Part shown: positions 27,082 through 36,540 of the stretch, one piece after another
How the letters are laid out: each line of letters starts with the position of its first letter
Numbering within the stretch: position 1 is the first letter of the stretch
Assembly (NCBI RefSeq): GCF_945882965.1
Contig: NZ_CAMCWY010000002.1
Coordinates: 92,726 to 156,725 of the forward strand
Source: Sphingorhabdus sp. EL138
Lineage (GTDB): Bacteria; Pseudomonadota; Alphaproteobacteria; Sphingomonadales; Sphingomonadaceae
Reading direction: 5' to 3'
DNA length: 64,000 nt
Notes under the pieces: generated by a model
Seen by the model: only the letters and a program-made list of their open reading frames with translations
The model's database searches: none
Told to the model about the DNA's origin: nothing
Translations under genes and position numbers: made by a program

Positions 27082-27627
27082 GTGATTGAAATAGACGTTA
27101 ACAGCAATCGTAGAGTCCCGAAATGGACGCGCCCTCAACAGGCCGGAAGGGTTTTGTGGACGTTGTTTCATCCGGTGTTCCGTTTTTCGCCTCGGCCGAT
27201 GTGGGGTTTCCGGCGAAGTATATTGCGGATGTTCGGCGCTCAAGTCGGTAGCGGCGCGCATGTTTATCCAACTGTCAAAATTGCTATCCCGTGGAACATC
27301 CGTTTAGGTCAGGATTGTGCGGTAGGTGATTGTGCTATTTTGTACTCCTTGGGGTTAATTAGTATCGGACACCGCTGCACGATTTCGCAGGGTGCACATT
27401 TGTGTGCCGGAACGCACGATATCGCCGACCCCGCACGTCGATTGTTAAAGCTACCGATTTGCGTTGGGAACGACGCATGGGTGTGTGCCGATGCATTTAT
27501 CGGACCGGGCGTGAATATAGGAAACGGTGCAATCGTCGGGGCCCGCGCAGTGGTAATGCGAGATGTTCAGGCATCGGTCATCATGGTCGGCAACCCCGCT
27601 CAACAGATTAGGAGTGTAACAGAGTGA
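27082..27627 (+). CDS. WcaF-like sugar O-acetyltransferase (hexapeptide repeat)
   Basis: A 181-residue left-handed beta-helix acetyltransferase that would acetylate a sugar of the exopolysaccharide. The GTG at 27082 is preferred because GGGAGG ends 8 bases upstream. The hexapeptide rungs are visible (GAQVGSGAHVYPTVKI, QDCAVGDCAILYS, ISIGHRCTISQGAHLCAGTH), with the catalytic His probably in CAGTHD. The end VIMVGNPAQQIR is typical of the family, as is the N-terminal PRPMWGFRRSILRMFGA of the colanic-acid WcaF subgroup. It overlaps the methyltransferase start. Confidence 0.87.
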   Translation: MIEIDVNSNRRVPKWTRPQQAGRVLWTLFHPVFRFSPRPMWGFRRSILRMFGAQVGSGAHVYPTVKIAIPWNIRLGQDCAVGDCAILYSLGLISIGHRCTISQGAHLCAGTHDIADPARRLLKLPICVGNDAWVCADAFIGPGVNIGNGAIVGARAVVMRDVQASVIMVGNPAQQIRSVTE

Positions 27628-28268
27628 TAGCCCAGCATTCAATTTCGGGATATATTTATGATGCGCCTGACCAAAATGAATCGCACGCTTATTTGTTACC
27701 CATGCTTAAGGCCGAATTGAAAAGCGTTGAATTGAAGCTGTCGGGCAAAAAGCGGGTTTTTGATCTTGGGTGTGGCAATGGAAGTATTGCAGCAATTGTT
27801 GCTGCGGAAGGATGGGGCGTGACTGGCGTGGACCCATCGGACCAGGGTATTGATCAGGGACGGCGAGCCTACTCCCATTTGCGCCTCGATCGGGGGTCGG
27901 CCTATGACGATCTGGCAGAAAAATACGGCCGTTTCCCAGTTGCGTACAGTTTAGAGGTGATAGAGCATTGTTATGCGCCACGTGATTATGCGCGCAGAAT
28001 GTTCGATTTGCTCGAGCCAGGTGGAACGGCAATTATCTCTACGCCATACCATGGTTATGTTAAAAACCTTGCAATGGCTATTACTGGTAAAATGGACTCT
28101 CATTTTACCGCGCTGTGGGATCATGGTCACATCAAGTTTTGGTCGTTCAATACCTTGCGAATCCTCCTAAAAGATGCTGGCTTTGAGGATATCCGATTTA
28201 GGCGCGTAGGCCGCATCGCACCTTTAGCGAAATCAATGTTCGCCATAGCGCGAAAGCCGTCAGCTTAG
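27624..28268 (+). CDS. Class I SAM-dependent methyltransferase
   Basis: A 214-residue methyltransferase. Motif I is VFDLGCGNGSIAAIVAAEG, followed by VTGVDPSDQG (acidic loop), VAYSLEVIEHCYAP (motif II region) and LEPGGTAIISTPYHG (motif III). The C-terminal KFWSFNTLRILLKDAGF is typical of the UbiG-like type 11/23 methyltransferases found in polysaccharide clusters. The acceptor is unknown, probably a sugar or lipid-linked sugar. The start is GTG at 27624, overlapping the acetyltransferase stop. Confidence 0.85.
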   Translation: MIAQHSISGYIYDAPDQNESHAYLLPMLKAELKSVELKLSGKKRVFDLGCGNGSIAAIVAAEGWGVTGVDPSDQGIDQGRRAYSHLRLDRGSAYDDLAEKYGRFPVAYSLEVIEHCYAPRDYARRMFDLLEPGGTAIISTPYHGYVKNLAMAITGKMDSHFTALWDHGHIKFWSFNTLRILLKDAGFEDIRFRRVGRIAPLAKSMFAIARKPSA

Positions 28269-28296
28269 TCTGCCAGAAGGCTATTTAATTCCTAAC

Positions 28297-29196
28297 ATGA
28301 CCCTTACCGTGATTATCCTGACCAAGAACGAGCAGTTGCACATAGAGCGTGCGATGGCTTCGGTGGCAGGAGTCGCCGATCGCTGTGTAGTGGTGGACAG
28401 CGGTTCGACCGATGCTACGCTGACATTAGCCAAGTCGGCTGGTGCGGAAATCCTCAGCAACCCATGGACCAATCATGCGACCCAATTTAACTGGGCGCTT
28501 GACCAGTTGGGTACAGAAACACAGTGGATATTACGCCTTGATGCCGATGAGATCGTTACAGCCAAACTGGCGGAAGAAATAAAATCGGTGCTGCCTACCT
28601 TGGGAACGGATATCACGGGTGTTTTCGTTTCCCGACACATGGCATTTTGGGGCAGACGGATAAGATGGGGTGGCCTATTTCCGCTTCGTGTCATGCGGCT
28701 TTTTCGACACGGGCAAGGCCGATGCGAAAACCGTTGGATGGACGAGCACATCATCACGTCTGGACCCGCGGCAAATTTTGTTGGCGAGATTATCGATGAT
28801 AACCACAACTCGCTTAGCTGGTGGACTGAGAAACATAACGCTTACGCGTCGCGCGAGGTCGTTGATTTGTTAAGTGTGGAATATGGTTTTGCTCAAGCTG
28901 ACTCTGTGACCAATATGGGGCAGCGTAGCGAGGCGAGCGTAAAACGATGGATCAAGGAAAATGTTTACGCCCGGCTACCCTCGGGATTACGTGCATTTGC
29001 ATACTTCTTTTATCGCTACATTGTGCGGCTAGGCTTTTTGGATGGGAAAGAAGGCGCGGCCTTTCATATTCTACAGGGCCTTTGGTACAGATATTTAGTG
29101 GATATGAAGCTTCATGAAGTAAAATCCTTCATGAAGAAGACGGGTGCTGGGCCGAAGGACGCAATCCGTTCTGTTTTGGGCATCGACCTGACTTGA
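28297..29196 (+). CDS. GT2-family glycosyltransferase (WaaE/KdtX type)
   Basis: A 299-residue GT-A enzyme. It shows VIILTKNEQLHIERAMASV at the N-terminus, VVDSGSTDATL (nucleotide binding) and the metal-binding ILRLDADEIV (about residue 80). The following HMAFWGRRIRWGGLFPLRVMRLFRHG segment, and the tail with PSGLRAFAYFFYRYIVRLGF, resemble the WaaE-like lipopolysaccharide and exopolysaccharide glucosyltransferases. It is transcribed with its neighbours; the next gene begins 4 bases after its stop. Donor sugar not predicted. Confidence 0.85.
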   Translation: MTLTVIILTKNEQLHIERAMASVAGVADRCVVVDSGSTDATLTLAKSAGAEILSNPWTNHATQFNWALDQLGTETQWILRLDADEIVTAKLAEEIKSVLPTLGTDITGVFVSRHMAFWGRRIRWGGLFPLRVMRLFRHGQGRCENRWMDEHIITSGPAANFVGEIIDDNHNSLSWWTEKHNAYASREVVDLLSVEYGFAQADSVTNMGQRSEASVKRWIKENVYARLPSGLRAFAYFFYRYIVRLGFLDGKEGAAFHILQGLWYRYLVDMKLHEVKSFMKKTGAGPKDAIRSVLGIDLT

Positions 29197-29200
29197 GTTT

Positions 29201-29974
29201 GTGCGGTTAAAGCAAGTTTTTCCTGATTTGAAAATTTCTGTTGTCACTGCGGTTTATAACCGGGTTGCGACTGTGGGGCATGCCATGGCGTCTCTTCAGG
29301 CGCAGACCCACCCCCATGTCGAACATATTGTTCAAGACGGCGGCTCCACGGACGGAACACTGGCTGCTCTAACGCAGCTTGCTATCCCGTCCACCTTCGT
29401 CCGCTCTGAACCTGACAAAGGCATTTACGATGCTATAAATCTTGGCATTGCGCGCGCCACGGGCGATATCATCGGGCTCATGCACTCAGATGACTTTTAC
29501 GCTGACGATCGCGCGTTGGAACGGATTGCCGAGGCATTCGCCAGTCCCGAAGTTGACGGTGTCTACGGCGACCTTCAATACGTTGCTGGAGAAAGGCCAC
29601 ATGGTGTCGTGCGTCATTGGCGCTCCGGCGAATATAGTCGCTCGAAATTAGAGCGAGGTTGGATGCCGCCGCATCCTACACTTTATTTACGCCGCAAAGT
29701 TTTCGATCAGTGGGGTCTTTACGATACCAATTTTCGGATAGCTGCCGATTACGATGCGATGCTGCGTTATCTGGTGAAGGGCCAGATCAAGCTTGCCTAC
29801 ATTCCAGAGGTCTTGGTGAAGATGCGGATCGGCGGCGAAAGCAACCGATCGCTCAGTCGAATTCTCCTTAAAAGCCGCGAGGACCTCCAGGCTATCCGCC
29901 GGAACGGCGTCGGCGGGCTGGGAACCCTTGCGTGCAAAAACCTCCGTAAGTTACCGCAGTTCTTTCAAAGGTGA
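29201..29974 (+). CDS. GT2-family glycosyltransferase (second)
   Basis: A 257-residue GT-A enzyme beginning at GTG 29201. Motifs are [32 protein letters not shown] and [15 protein letters not shown] (metal-binding Asp pair), then [19 protein letters not shown] and [11 protein letters not shown], which together are typical of WcaA/WcaE-like colanic-acid glycosyltransferases. It is tightly packed after the first GT2 gene. The gmd start codon follows 10 bases after its stop. Confidence 0.87.
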   Translation: MRLKQVFPDLKISVVTAVYNRVATVGHAMASLQAQTHPHVEHIVQDGGSTDGTLAALTQLAIPSTFVRSEPDKGIYDAINLGIARATGDIIGLMHSDDFYADDRALERIAEAFASPEVDGVYGDLQYVAGERPHGVVRHWRSGEYSRSKLERGWMPPHPTLYLRRKVFDQWGLYDTNFRIAADYDAMLRYLVKGQIKLAYIPEVLVKMRIGGESNRSLSRILLKSREDLQAIRRNGVGGLGTLACKNLRKLPQFFQR

Positions 29975-29984
29975 AAAACCAACA

Positions 29985-31106
29985 ATGACCAAACGTGCAT
30001 TAATTACGGGCATCACAGGGCAGGACGGAAGCTACCTTGCCGAGTTTCTTCTTGAGAAGGGCTATGAGGTTCACGGTATCAAGCGTCGGGCGTCGTCGTT
30101 CAACACGCAGCGCATTGACCACATTTACCAAGATGTCCACGCGCCGGCCCCTCAACTTAAACTCCATTACGGCGACCTCACCGACACCTCGAACCTGACG
30201 AGGATCTTACGTGAAGTAGAACCCGACGAGATTTACAATCTAGGCGCGCAGAGCCATGTGGCGGTTAGCTTCGAGGCGCCCGAATATACTGCAGATGTTG
30301 ATGCCATGGGAACGCTACGTCTCTTGGAGGCTTTACGCTTTTTAGGTTTTGAGAAAAAATCTCGTTTCTATCAGGCCTCGACCTCGGAGCTCTATGGGCT
30401 GGTTCAAGAGACACCGCAGCGCGAGACTACACCTTTTTATCCTCGCTCCCCCTATGCCGTTGCCAAGCTTTATGCATATTGGATGACGGTAAATTACCGT
30501 GAGGCGTATGGCATCTATGCTTGCAACGGCATCCTCTTCAATCACGAGAGCCCCCGTCGCGGCGAAACCTTCGTGACCCGCAAAATCACTCGCGGATTGG
30601 CAAACATCAGCCAGGGCCTTGAAGGCTGCCTTTACATGGGTAACATTGATGCCCTTCGAGACTGGGGCCACGCGAAGGATTATGTCCGCATGCAGTGGAT
30701 GATGCTACAGCAGGACACGCCGGATGATTTTGTCATCGCAACTGGCACCCAGCACTCGGTTCGACAATTCATAAGCTGGGCTGCCGAAGACTTGGGTATC
30801 TCCATTAAGTTCGAAGGCGAGGGCGTTGATGAGATCGGCGTTGTAGAAGGCGTGTCCGGTAATATCGCGACCGGCGTCAAGGACGGTGATATCATCGTGC
30901 GCATCGACCCACGCTACTTCCGACCGGCTGAGGTAGAGACGCTGCTGGGCGATCCCACCAAAGCCCGCGATAAGCTCGGCTGGGTGCCGGAGATCACTGC
31001 GCGCGAAATGTGCGCCGAGATGGTCGCCTCCGATCTGAACGACGCGCGCCGTCACGCGCTTTTGAAGGCGAACGGCTTTGATACGCCGATCTCGCACGAG
31101 GATTGA
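29985..31106 (+). CDS. gmd: GDP-mannose 4,6-dehydratase
   Basis: A 373-residue extended short-chain dehydrogenase that turns GDP-mannose into GDP-4-keto-6-deoxymannose, the first step to GDP-L-fucose. The start ATG at 29985 gives the standard [20 protein letters not shown]. Other family signatures are [46 protein letters not shown] (catalytic Tyr and Lys), [17 protein letters not shown] and [10 protein letters not shown]. Length is normal and the protein looks intact. It is followed by fcl after 5 bases. Confidence 0.96.
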   Translation: MTKRALITGITGQDGSYLAEFLLEKGYEVHGIKRRASSFNTQRIDHIYQDVHAPAPQLKLHYGDLTDTSNLTRILREVEPDEIYNLGAQSHVAVSFEAPEYTADVDAMGTLRLLEALRFLGFEKKSRFYQASTSELYGLVQETPQRETTPFYPRSPYAVAKLYAYWMTVNYREAYGIYACNGILFNHESPRRGETFVTRKITRGLANISQGLEGCLYMGNIDALRDWGHAKDYVRMQWMMLQQDTPDDFVIATGTQHSVRQFISWAAEDLGISIKFEGEGVDEIGVVEGVSGNIATGVKDGDIIVRIDPRYFRPAEVETLLGDPTKARDKLGWVPEITAREMCAEMVASDLNDARRHALLKANGFDTPISHED

Positions 31107-31111
31107 GACAG

Positions 31112-32068
31112 ATGCGCGCCTATGTAGCCGGTCATCGCGGCATGGTGGGCAGTGCGATAGCGCGCAGCCTCGAAGCCGACGGGGCGGAGATCGTAACCGC
31201 CGCGCGGTCGGAATTGGATCTGGCCGACCAATCCGCAGTCAGGAGCTTTTTGGCAAAGGAACGCCCCGATACAGTAATCGTGGCGGCGGCAAAGGTCGGC
31301 GGCATCCATGCCAATAACACGCTGCCGGCCGAGTTCATTTACGAAAACCTGATGATCGAGTGCAATCTCATCGACAGCGCCTTTCGTGCAGGGGTCGAGC
31401 GGCTACTCTTTTTAGGTTCGTCCTGCATTTATCCCCGCAATGCGCCGCAGCCGATGCCCGAGGAGGCTCTCCTTACAGGCACCCTCGAGCCCACCAACGA
31501 GCCTTACGCCATTGCCAAGATTGCGGGCATCAAGCTGTGCGAGAGTTATAACAGGCAGTATGGGGTCGACTATCGCTCGGCGATGCCTACGAACCTGTAT
31601 GGACCCGGCGACAATTTCCACGAGACTAAATCGCACGTCCTTCCGGCTCTGCTGCGGCGCTTCCATGAGGCCAAGCAAGCCGGTTCGGAAGAGGTCGTCA
31701 TCTGGGGTACCGGAACCCCTAAGCGCGAGTTCCTGCACGTTGATGACATGGCAGCGGCTTGTGTATTTCTATTGAACCTTCCTAAAGACATTTACGCAGC
31801 CAATACCCAGCCCATGCTGAGCCACATCAACGTTGGGACCGGCAGCGATGTCTCGATCGCGGATCTTGCGGGCGTCATTGCACAGGTCACGGGGTTTGAG
31901 GGGCGCATTTCGTTTGATACGACAAAACCCGATGGGACGCCGCGCAAGCTTCTGGATGTCACGCGCCTCACGAATATGGGCTGGACGGCGAGCATTCAGC
32001 TTGAGGAAGGCATCCGCCAGACCTATGACTGGTATCTGGCGAACCAGGGTTATCTGCGAGCAGCGTAA
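31112..32068 (+). CDS. fcl: GDP-L-fucose synthase
   Basis: A 318-residue bifunctional epimerase-reductase completing GDP-L-fucose synthesis. It has the dinucleotide loop [12 protein letters not shown], the conserved [30 protein letters not shown], the catalytic [13 protein letters not shown] and [10 protein letters not shown], with the C-terminal LHVDDMA. The ATG at 31112 is chosen over an upstream TTG, since it restores the normal N-terminus ([10 protein letters not shown]). With gmd it shows that fucose or a related 6-deoxysugar is part of the polymer. The manC fragment follows. Confidence 0.95.
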   Translation: MRAYVAGHRGMVGSAIARSLEADGAEIVTAARSELDLADQSAVRSFLAKERPDTVIVAAAKVGGIHANNTLPAEFIYENLMIECNLIDSAFRAGVERLLFLGSSCIYPRNAPQPMPEEALLTGTLEPTNEPYAIAKIAGIKLCESYNRQYGVDYRSAMPTNLYGPGDNFHETKSHVLPALLRRFHEAKQAGSEEVVIWGTGTPKREFLHVDDMAAACVFLLNLPKDIYAANTQPMLSHINVGTGSDVSIADLAGVIAQVTGFEGRISFDTTKPDGTPRKLLDVTRLTNMGWTASIQLEEGIRQTYDWYLANQGYLRAA

Positions 32069-32157
32069 GGCCGTGAGAAGCTAAATCTTGGACCCAGTTT
32101 GTGCACTGCTGCGCCCCTGGCGCAACACACCAAATGTCTAAACCGAGGAAAATATTA

Positions 32158-32391
32158 ATGGCATCCAATCCACGTGTTGTCCCAGTAATTCTGTGCGGTG
32201 GCGCAGGGACCCGTCTGTGGCCTGTTTCCAGAAAGTCTTCGCCCAAGGAATTCAAGCCGCTTTTGGGCGAGACTAGCCTGCTGCAAGATGCGGCCATGCG
32301 TGTGCGAGGCGATGGCTTTGACAGTCCACTCGTCGTCACGGCAGAGCCATTTCGCTTCATCGTCTCCGAGCAGTTATCGCAAACTTGTTAA
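32158..32391 (+). pseudogene. manC: Mannose-1-phosphate guanylyltransferase, truncated after about 75 residues
   Basis: The ATG at 32158 follows a GAGGA site at 32145. The peptide carries the pyrophosphorylase signature CGGAGTRLWPVSRKSSPKEF and continues to PFRFIVSEQLSQTC, then stops. Complete ManC proteins are about 470 residues. Similarity ends near 32385, right before AT-rich DNA leading to the second ATP-grasp gene. ManC makes the GDP-mannose that Gmd needs, so a functional copy must exist elsewhere if GDP-fucose is made. Confidence 0.88.
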
Positions 32392-32403
32392 ATAAAATTA
32401 GGA

Positions 32404-34062
32404 ATGGTTAATATTGTGATTGATTCAAATAATGAATATACAAATCTAAACATCTATTTGGAATTATCTTTTATTATTCCAAAAACTTCTAATGAATATG
32501 ATAAGTGGGCTGATATTTTCGTCGGGCGAGAAAACTGGGTCGACAATCTGCAGTTGAAAAATTTTAATGCATCACCAGTTTTTCATTCGATATATATAGA
32601 ATCAATACTTCATTCCTATAGACTACTTTGCGAGTTAGCTCGGCTGCCTATTTTTGACACTCCAAAGTTAGTATCTTTATCGGAGGATAAAATTGATGCT
32701 AATAGATACACAATAAAAATCGGAACATATTTAGATACTAAGGTGTCACAATCTGTCTATAAAAAACTTATAAACACCGCTTTAAAAATTTGTGAATGGA
32801 TGGCCCAACATAGCCCCACACCAGACAATAAGCACAAGCTATTTAGCACCATTACCGAAAAAGTGATTAAACCGCTTCATCAAATTATTCCAGCTGGGAA
32901 ATCCACTATTCCGGTACTTCGAGTTGCGCATGCCTTGGGAATTCCTTTCATTCATTTGGGCTTGGGCGTGTATCAGCTAGGTTGGGGTAGCAAAGCCAGA
33001 AGACTTGACAGAAGCATCTGTGAATTTGATTCAGCGATTGGGACAAGGCTAGCACAAAACAAGGTTTCAACTGCAAACATTCTGCGTGAAGTTGGGCTGC
33101 CGGCTCCAGTACATGGGGTAACTACAACAGAAACCGATGCTCTCGCAATTGCTACAAAAATTGGGTTTCCGGTGGTAGTTAAGCCAGCTGACGGCGACAG
33201 AGGCGAAGGGGTAACTGTAGATATTTTTGAGGAGACGCAGCTTACGGCGGCCTTTGCTCCTGCCCACAAATTGTCAAAGTCAAAACAGGTCATTGTTGAG
33301 CGTCAGGTCCTGGGAACATGCCATCGACTATTTATTGCAAATGGTACATTACTGTATGCCGTGAAACGTCATCCAATTTCAGTCATCGGGGATGGTCAAA
33401 GAACAGTAAGTCAGCTTGTTGATGATGAAGTCTTGAAAGAGAGCTTTAAGCCGCCATGGAACCGCTCGGAAATTAAGCCCATTGATGAACTGGCGTCACA
33501 AACGCTTCAAAAGCTCGGGTTGCTACCCGGGTCTGTTCCTGGTAAAGACATCATCATTCCGCTTCGCCCTATCGAGTCAACAGAATGGGGTGGCGTAGAC
33601 GAAGATGTCACTCAGCTCGTTCATTCAGAAAATCTGAGGATTGCTCTCCAAGCTGCAAAGATTTTTGGCCTGCATATAGCCGGCGTTGACATAATTAGTC
33701 CCGATATCGCCAAGCCGTGGCACGCCAATGGGGCGATTATCAACGAGGTTAACTTTGCGCCTTTGTTTGGAGGTGCGGAAATTTCAAGATCCTATATCCC
33801 TAAGTTTTTAAAGGATTTTGTGGATGGTAACGGGAAAATTCCGATTGAGGTTTTTGATAATGAAAAAGCCGCTGAAGCGTTTCAAAAAAGGCAAGCAGTA
33901 CATGGAATGCGTTGTTACCTGACTACTGCAAATCGAACAATAGACGAGCTCGGGGAAGAGATCGTGATGCCTTTTATAAATGTTAAGCAACGGGTCCGAG
34001 CGCTGATCCTTAGTTCAGATGTTGATGCGATCGCAATTTTAAATCAAGAGAAAATTCCTTAG
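32404..34062 (+). CDS. Cyanophycin-synthetase-like ATP-grasp ligase, no Mur domain (copy 2)
   Basis: A 552-residue homologue of the protein at 5898, with the same layout. An N-terminal domain ends in LGVYQLGWGSKARRL (about residue 187). The ATP-grasp core (about 205-455) has GFPVVVKPADGDRGEGV, VIVERQVLGTCHRLFIANG, VIGDGQRTVSQLV, HIAGVDIISPDIAKPW and the metal-binding INEVNFAPL. A short tail follows where CphA1 would have its Mur ligase domain; no GTNGKT P-loop is present. It is much more AT-rich than copy 1, so the two probably came from different sources. It starts at the manC breakpoint and its stop is followed within 20 bases by insertion-sequence DNA. Substrates unknown. Confidence 0.82.
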   Translation: MVNIVIDSNNEYTNLNIYLELSFIIPKTSNEYDKWADIFVGRENWVDNLQLKNFNASPVFHSIYIESILHSYRLLCELARLPIFDTPKLVSLSEDKIDANRYTIKIGTYLDTKVSQSVYKKLINTALKICEWMAQHSPTPDNKHKLFSTITEKVIKPLHQIIPAGKSTIPVLRVAHALGIPFIHLGLGVYQLGWGSKARRLDRSICEFDSAIGTRLAQNKVSTANILREVGLPAPVHGVTTTETDALAIATKIGFPVVVKPADGDRGEGVTVDIFEETQLTAAFAPAHKLSKSKQVIVERQVLGTCHRLFIANGTLLYAVKRHPISVIGDGQRTVSQLVDDEVLKESFKPPWNRSEIKPIDELASQTLQKLGLLPGSVPGKDIIIPLRPIESTEWGGVDEDVTQLVHSENLRIALQAAKIFGLHIAGVDIISPDIAKPWHANGAIINEVNFAPLFGGAEISRSYIPKFLKDFVDGNGKIPIEVFDNEKAAEAFQKRQAVHGMRCYLTTANRTIDELGEEIVMPFINVKQRVRALILSSDVDAIAILNQEKIP

Positions 34063-34078
34063 GCCTAGCTTACGTTCC

Positions 34079-34510
34079 CCGCAGCCCAATGGCACAGATT
34101 GGATGTTGTTATTTAGGGAGTGTTTTGGCTTCATCGCAGCGACGCAGGAATGTAGATGAGACAAAAACACTCTTGCCAACCAAAGGCCTCTGCCGGACCT
34201 GCCGCAAACGATATTCGTCGGGCAATCCGGCGACATTTTTCTGCCGAGGGCAGGGTTAGGATAGTGCTGGAACTACTGGTGGAGGAAGGCATTGGGCAGA
34301 GCCTGCATCACGTCTCAAGGAGTTCATGGAAGCTTGCAAGCGGCGCCTGGCAACGCGAAAGGATCAAGCGACAGACTATCGAATATCGGCGCTTGCAATA
34401 CCGCAAACTCGCCGACTAATATCAGTTCATCTGATTAGGTCAACGATACCCTATCCTACCCGGTCATCAGTGCCAAATGTTCTGATGATAGACAGAATGG
34501 CGGTGGGAGA
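34079..34510 (+). mobile_element. Degenerate IS3-family element (left end, OrfA fragments, right-end-like sequence)
   Basis: The left end GTTCCCCGCAGCCCAATGGCACAG at 34076-34099 resembles those at 43365 and 2382. It leads to an OrfA start (ATG 34156; NDIRRAIRRHFSAEGRVRIV) that shifts frame near 34320 (KEFMEACKRRLA in another frame). About 70 bases near 34360-34430 repeat a stretch of the 9180 remnant, and GTTCTGATGATAGACAG near 34479 resembles the right end. No active transposase remains. Confidence 0.72.
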
Positions 34511-34680
34511 GCGACCCCCAACCAACTCTCTTCCCATTAAAATGTTGAAATAAAATCTTTTCAGAAACATTGAACGCCCGAGGCTGATCAGCGCTGCAGC
34601 AAGATACTGAAACCCCACCTAGTTCATCCAAAGTTCAGGTTGCTGCCGATAGTTTGTGAAGTTGTAGGGAGAGACGTTTA
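34511..34680. other. Upstream region of the outer-membrane protein gene
   Basis: The segment lies between insertion-sequence debris and the gene at 34681. AGGGAGAG at 34665-34672 is the ribosome-binding site. No promoter boxes could be fixed. Confidence 0.35.
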
Positions 34681-35304
34681 ATGCGAATGAAGATCTATTC
34701 CATGAAACTCTTTGTGTTCTGCGCAATGTCCACAGCCGCCTTGACCGCGCCTGCAGCGGCACAGGAAACAACGATTTTTGATGGCCCATTCGTCGGCGTG
34801 CAGTTGGGATGGCAGCAAGACCGGAGGTCAGCCACCACCAGCCTAGTGCCGCCCACCACAACTCGCGTGACCGGCGATGGTTTGGTCTACGGCGGTCAAC
34901 TCGGCTACGATGCCAATATCGGCGGCGCCGTGCTTGGCGTCGAGGGTTCCATAATCGGGCGGACTGGCAGCAATGGTCCTGCTGCTCTCGATTACGAGAC
35001 GGGTCGGACAATCAACGTAACGGCCCGGGCCGGCTTGCTAGTATCCCCTGAAAGCCTCCTTTATGCTCGAGGAGGTTATTCCAATGCGCGCTTCTCGCTC
35101 GCCAATCCGGCAGGCAATTCTGAAAGTCGGGACGGGTACACGCTCGGCGCCGGTTATGAGCGATCGCTCACAGACACGATGTCGGCTCGGATCGAATATG
35201 CCTACAGCAACCACGGCAGCTATTCACTGCCTGGGATGGGCGGACCCGTAGTTATAAACTACAGGCGCCACGGCGTTACTGCCGGGTTCAATCTTCGGTT
35301 TTAA
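34681..35304 (+). CDS. Small outer-membrane beta-barrel protein
   Basis: A 207-residue protein with a signal peptide (KLFVFCAMSTAALTAPAAAQ) and alternating strands consistent with an eight-stranded barrel. Examples are FDGPFVGVQLGWQQDR, GLVYGGQLGYDANIGGAVLG, VTARAGLLVSPESLLYARGG, YTLGAGYERSLTDTMSARIE and the terminal VTAGFNLRF ending in Phe. It belongs to the OmpA-like/Omp25 porin-family group common in alphaproteobacteria. The exact role (adhesion, stability) is not clear. It is flanked on both sides by insertion-sequence fragments, so it was probably carried in or isolated by rearrangement. Confidence 0.82.
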   Translation: MRMKIYSMKLFVFCAMSTAALTAPAAAQETTIFDGPFVGVQLGWQQDRRSATTSLVPPTTTRVTGDGLVYGGQLGYDANIGGAVLGVEGSIIGRTGSNGPAALDYETGRTINVTARAGLLVSPESLLYARGGYSNARFSLANPAGNSESRDGYTLGAGYERSLTDTMSARIEYAYSNHGSYSLPGMGGPVVINYRRHGVTAGFNLRF

Positions 35305-35665
35305 ACTTATCAAGAAGAAGGCCAATGCCCCGCTAATTTACGCAGCCATCAGTGCCAAATGTTCTGGCCACAGACAGCCACGATGAAATCTCCGCGACGG
35401 GATAGCCGCGCTCCGTGATCTGGGCCACCGCATCCCGCTTGAACTAATCGCTGAAATTTACCTTGCTGATGTTCGTCTCCTTACCTCAAATTTAGGGAAG
35501 AAGGCGTCCAGAAATCTAGGGGCTATTCACTTTGGCGCTTCTCTTGTCATTATGTCTATTATCCTTCGACACTCGTGCGAGCCTCAGTACAAAGTCAAAT
35601 TCGAAGTAAAATCTTATCAGATAACGGCACGATAGTGGCCGCCACCAATGTTTTGAAAGTTATCC
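35305..35665. mobile_element. Insertion-sequence debris with a broken OrfA start
   Basis: On the minus strand, about 35381-35471, one reads SKVNFSD, a stop codon, then FKRDAVAQITERGYPVAEIS. This is the N-terminus of an IS3-type OrfA (normally ...F.eEFKRDAVAQI...) interrupted by TAG. On its left, CATCAGTGCCAAATGTTCTG (35348-35367) repeats sequence also found at 34461-34480 and 36379-36398. The remainder up to 35665 holds no gene. Confidence 0.65.
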
Positions 35666-36307
35666 ATGATGCGTAAAAGATGGATTTTGTTGGTTGTCGC
35701 TGGGCTCGTCGGCGTTGGTTCAATCACTTGGAGTGCCATGGCAAGTAATGTCGAAACACCTAGTTATGCGGTGTCCAGCAAAAGTGGTAATCTCGAGATC
35801 CGCGAATACGGCCCGACGATTGTCGCAGAAGCGACGGTCGCGGGAGAACGAGACAAAGCGATACAGCGCGGATTTCGGATTATTGCGGATTATATTTTTG
35901 GCAACAATCTATCGTCTACAAAAGTTGCGATGACTGCGCCGGTGATGCAGCAATCCAGCGAAAAAATTGCCATGACCGCGCCGGTGATCCAGCAAGCTTC
36001 CGGCAAATCGTGGAATGTACGTTTTGTGATGCCTTCAAAATACACGATGGAAACGCTTCCTAAGCCGGTCAATCCCAAAGTCGCGTTGATTGAAGTGCCA
36101 GCGATGCGTTTTGCCGCAATCCGCTTTTCGGGCTTCGCGGGTCAGGGTTCACTCGACAAGCATGAAGCTCAGCTACGGGCATTCATGGCGGAGCGCGGCC
36201 TAACTGCCACTAGTGAGCCCCAATATGCGTTCTACAATGCCCCTTGGACACTTCCGTTCATGCGCCGAAATGAGGTCATGATCGAAGCCGCTGATACTTC
36301 AGGATAA
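35666..36307 (+). CDS. SOUL-family haem-binding protein
   Basis: A 213-residue protein with an N-terminal hydrophobic signal or anchor segment (WILLVVAGLVGVGSITWSAMA). The SOUL/HBP domain follows: YAVSSKSGNLEIREYGPTIV, KVAMTAPVMQQ, RFVMPSKYTMETLPKPVNP and NAPWTLPFMRRNEVMI are standard family signatures. A short internal duplication (KVAMTAPVMQQ, then KIAMTAPVIQQ) is visible. SOUL proteins bind haem or other tetrapyrroles; the bacterial role is poorly defined. Two adjacent ATGs (35666, 35669) can both start it. Insertion-sequence fragments lie on each side. Confidence 0.9.
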   Translation: MMRKRWILLVVAGLVGVGSITWSAMASNVETPSYAVSSKSGNLEIREYGPTIVAEATVAGERDKAIQRGFRIIADYIFGNNLSSTKVAMTAPVMQQSSEKIAMTAPVIQQASGKSWNVRFVMPSKYTMETLPKPVNPKVALIEVPAMRFAAIRFSGFAGQGSLDKHEAQLRAFMAERGLTATSEPQYAFYNAPWTLPFMRRNEVMIEAADTSG

Positions 36308-36377
36308 CTCATGTATCTGAATAACGGGTGCGATTTAAGCGCCGAGGTTCTAACTTAAGGCCTGCTAATTTATGCAT

Positions 36378-36440
36378 CCATCAGTGCCAAATGTTCTGAC
36401 GACGGACACCATATGTCTCAAATTATCTGACGACGGACAC
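36378..36440 (+). repeat. Two adjacent insertion-sequence right ends
   Basis: ATGTTCTGACGACGGACAC (36391-36409) and ATTATCTGACGACGGACAC (36422-36440) are direct copies. Both are the reverse complement of the IS3-type terminus TGTCCGTCGTCAG seen at 9180. They lie 31 bases apart with no coding sequence between them, the footprint of repeated insertion and deletion at one place. The rest of 36308-36540 holds no gene. Confidence 0.75.
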
Positions 36441-36540
36441 GTTAACTAACCGGCTGGCATACATCGCAAAATAGTTAACACTTGCTCCGCATGAAGGGCC
36501 TCACTATCTTGATCGGGCAGGCAGAAAACTCGGAAGTCCA

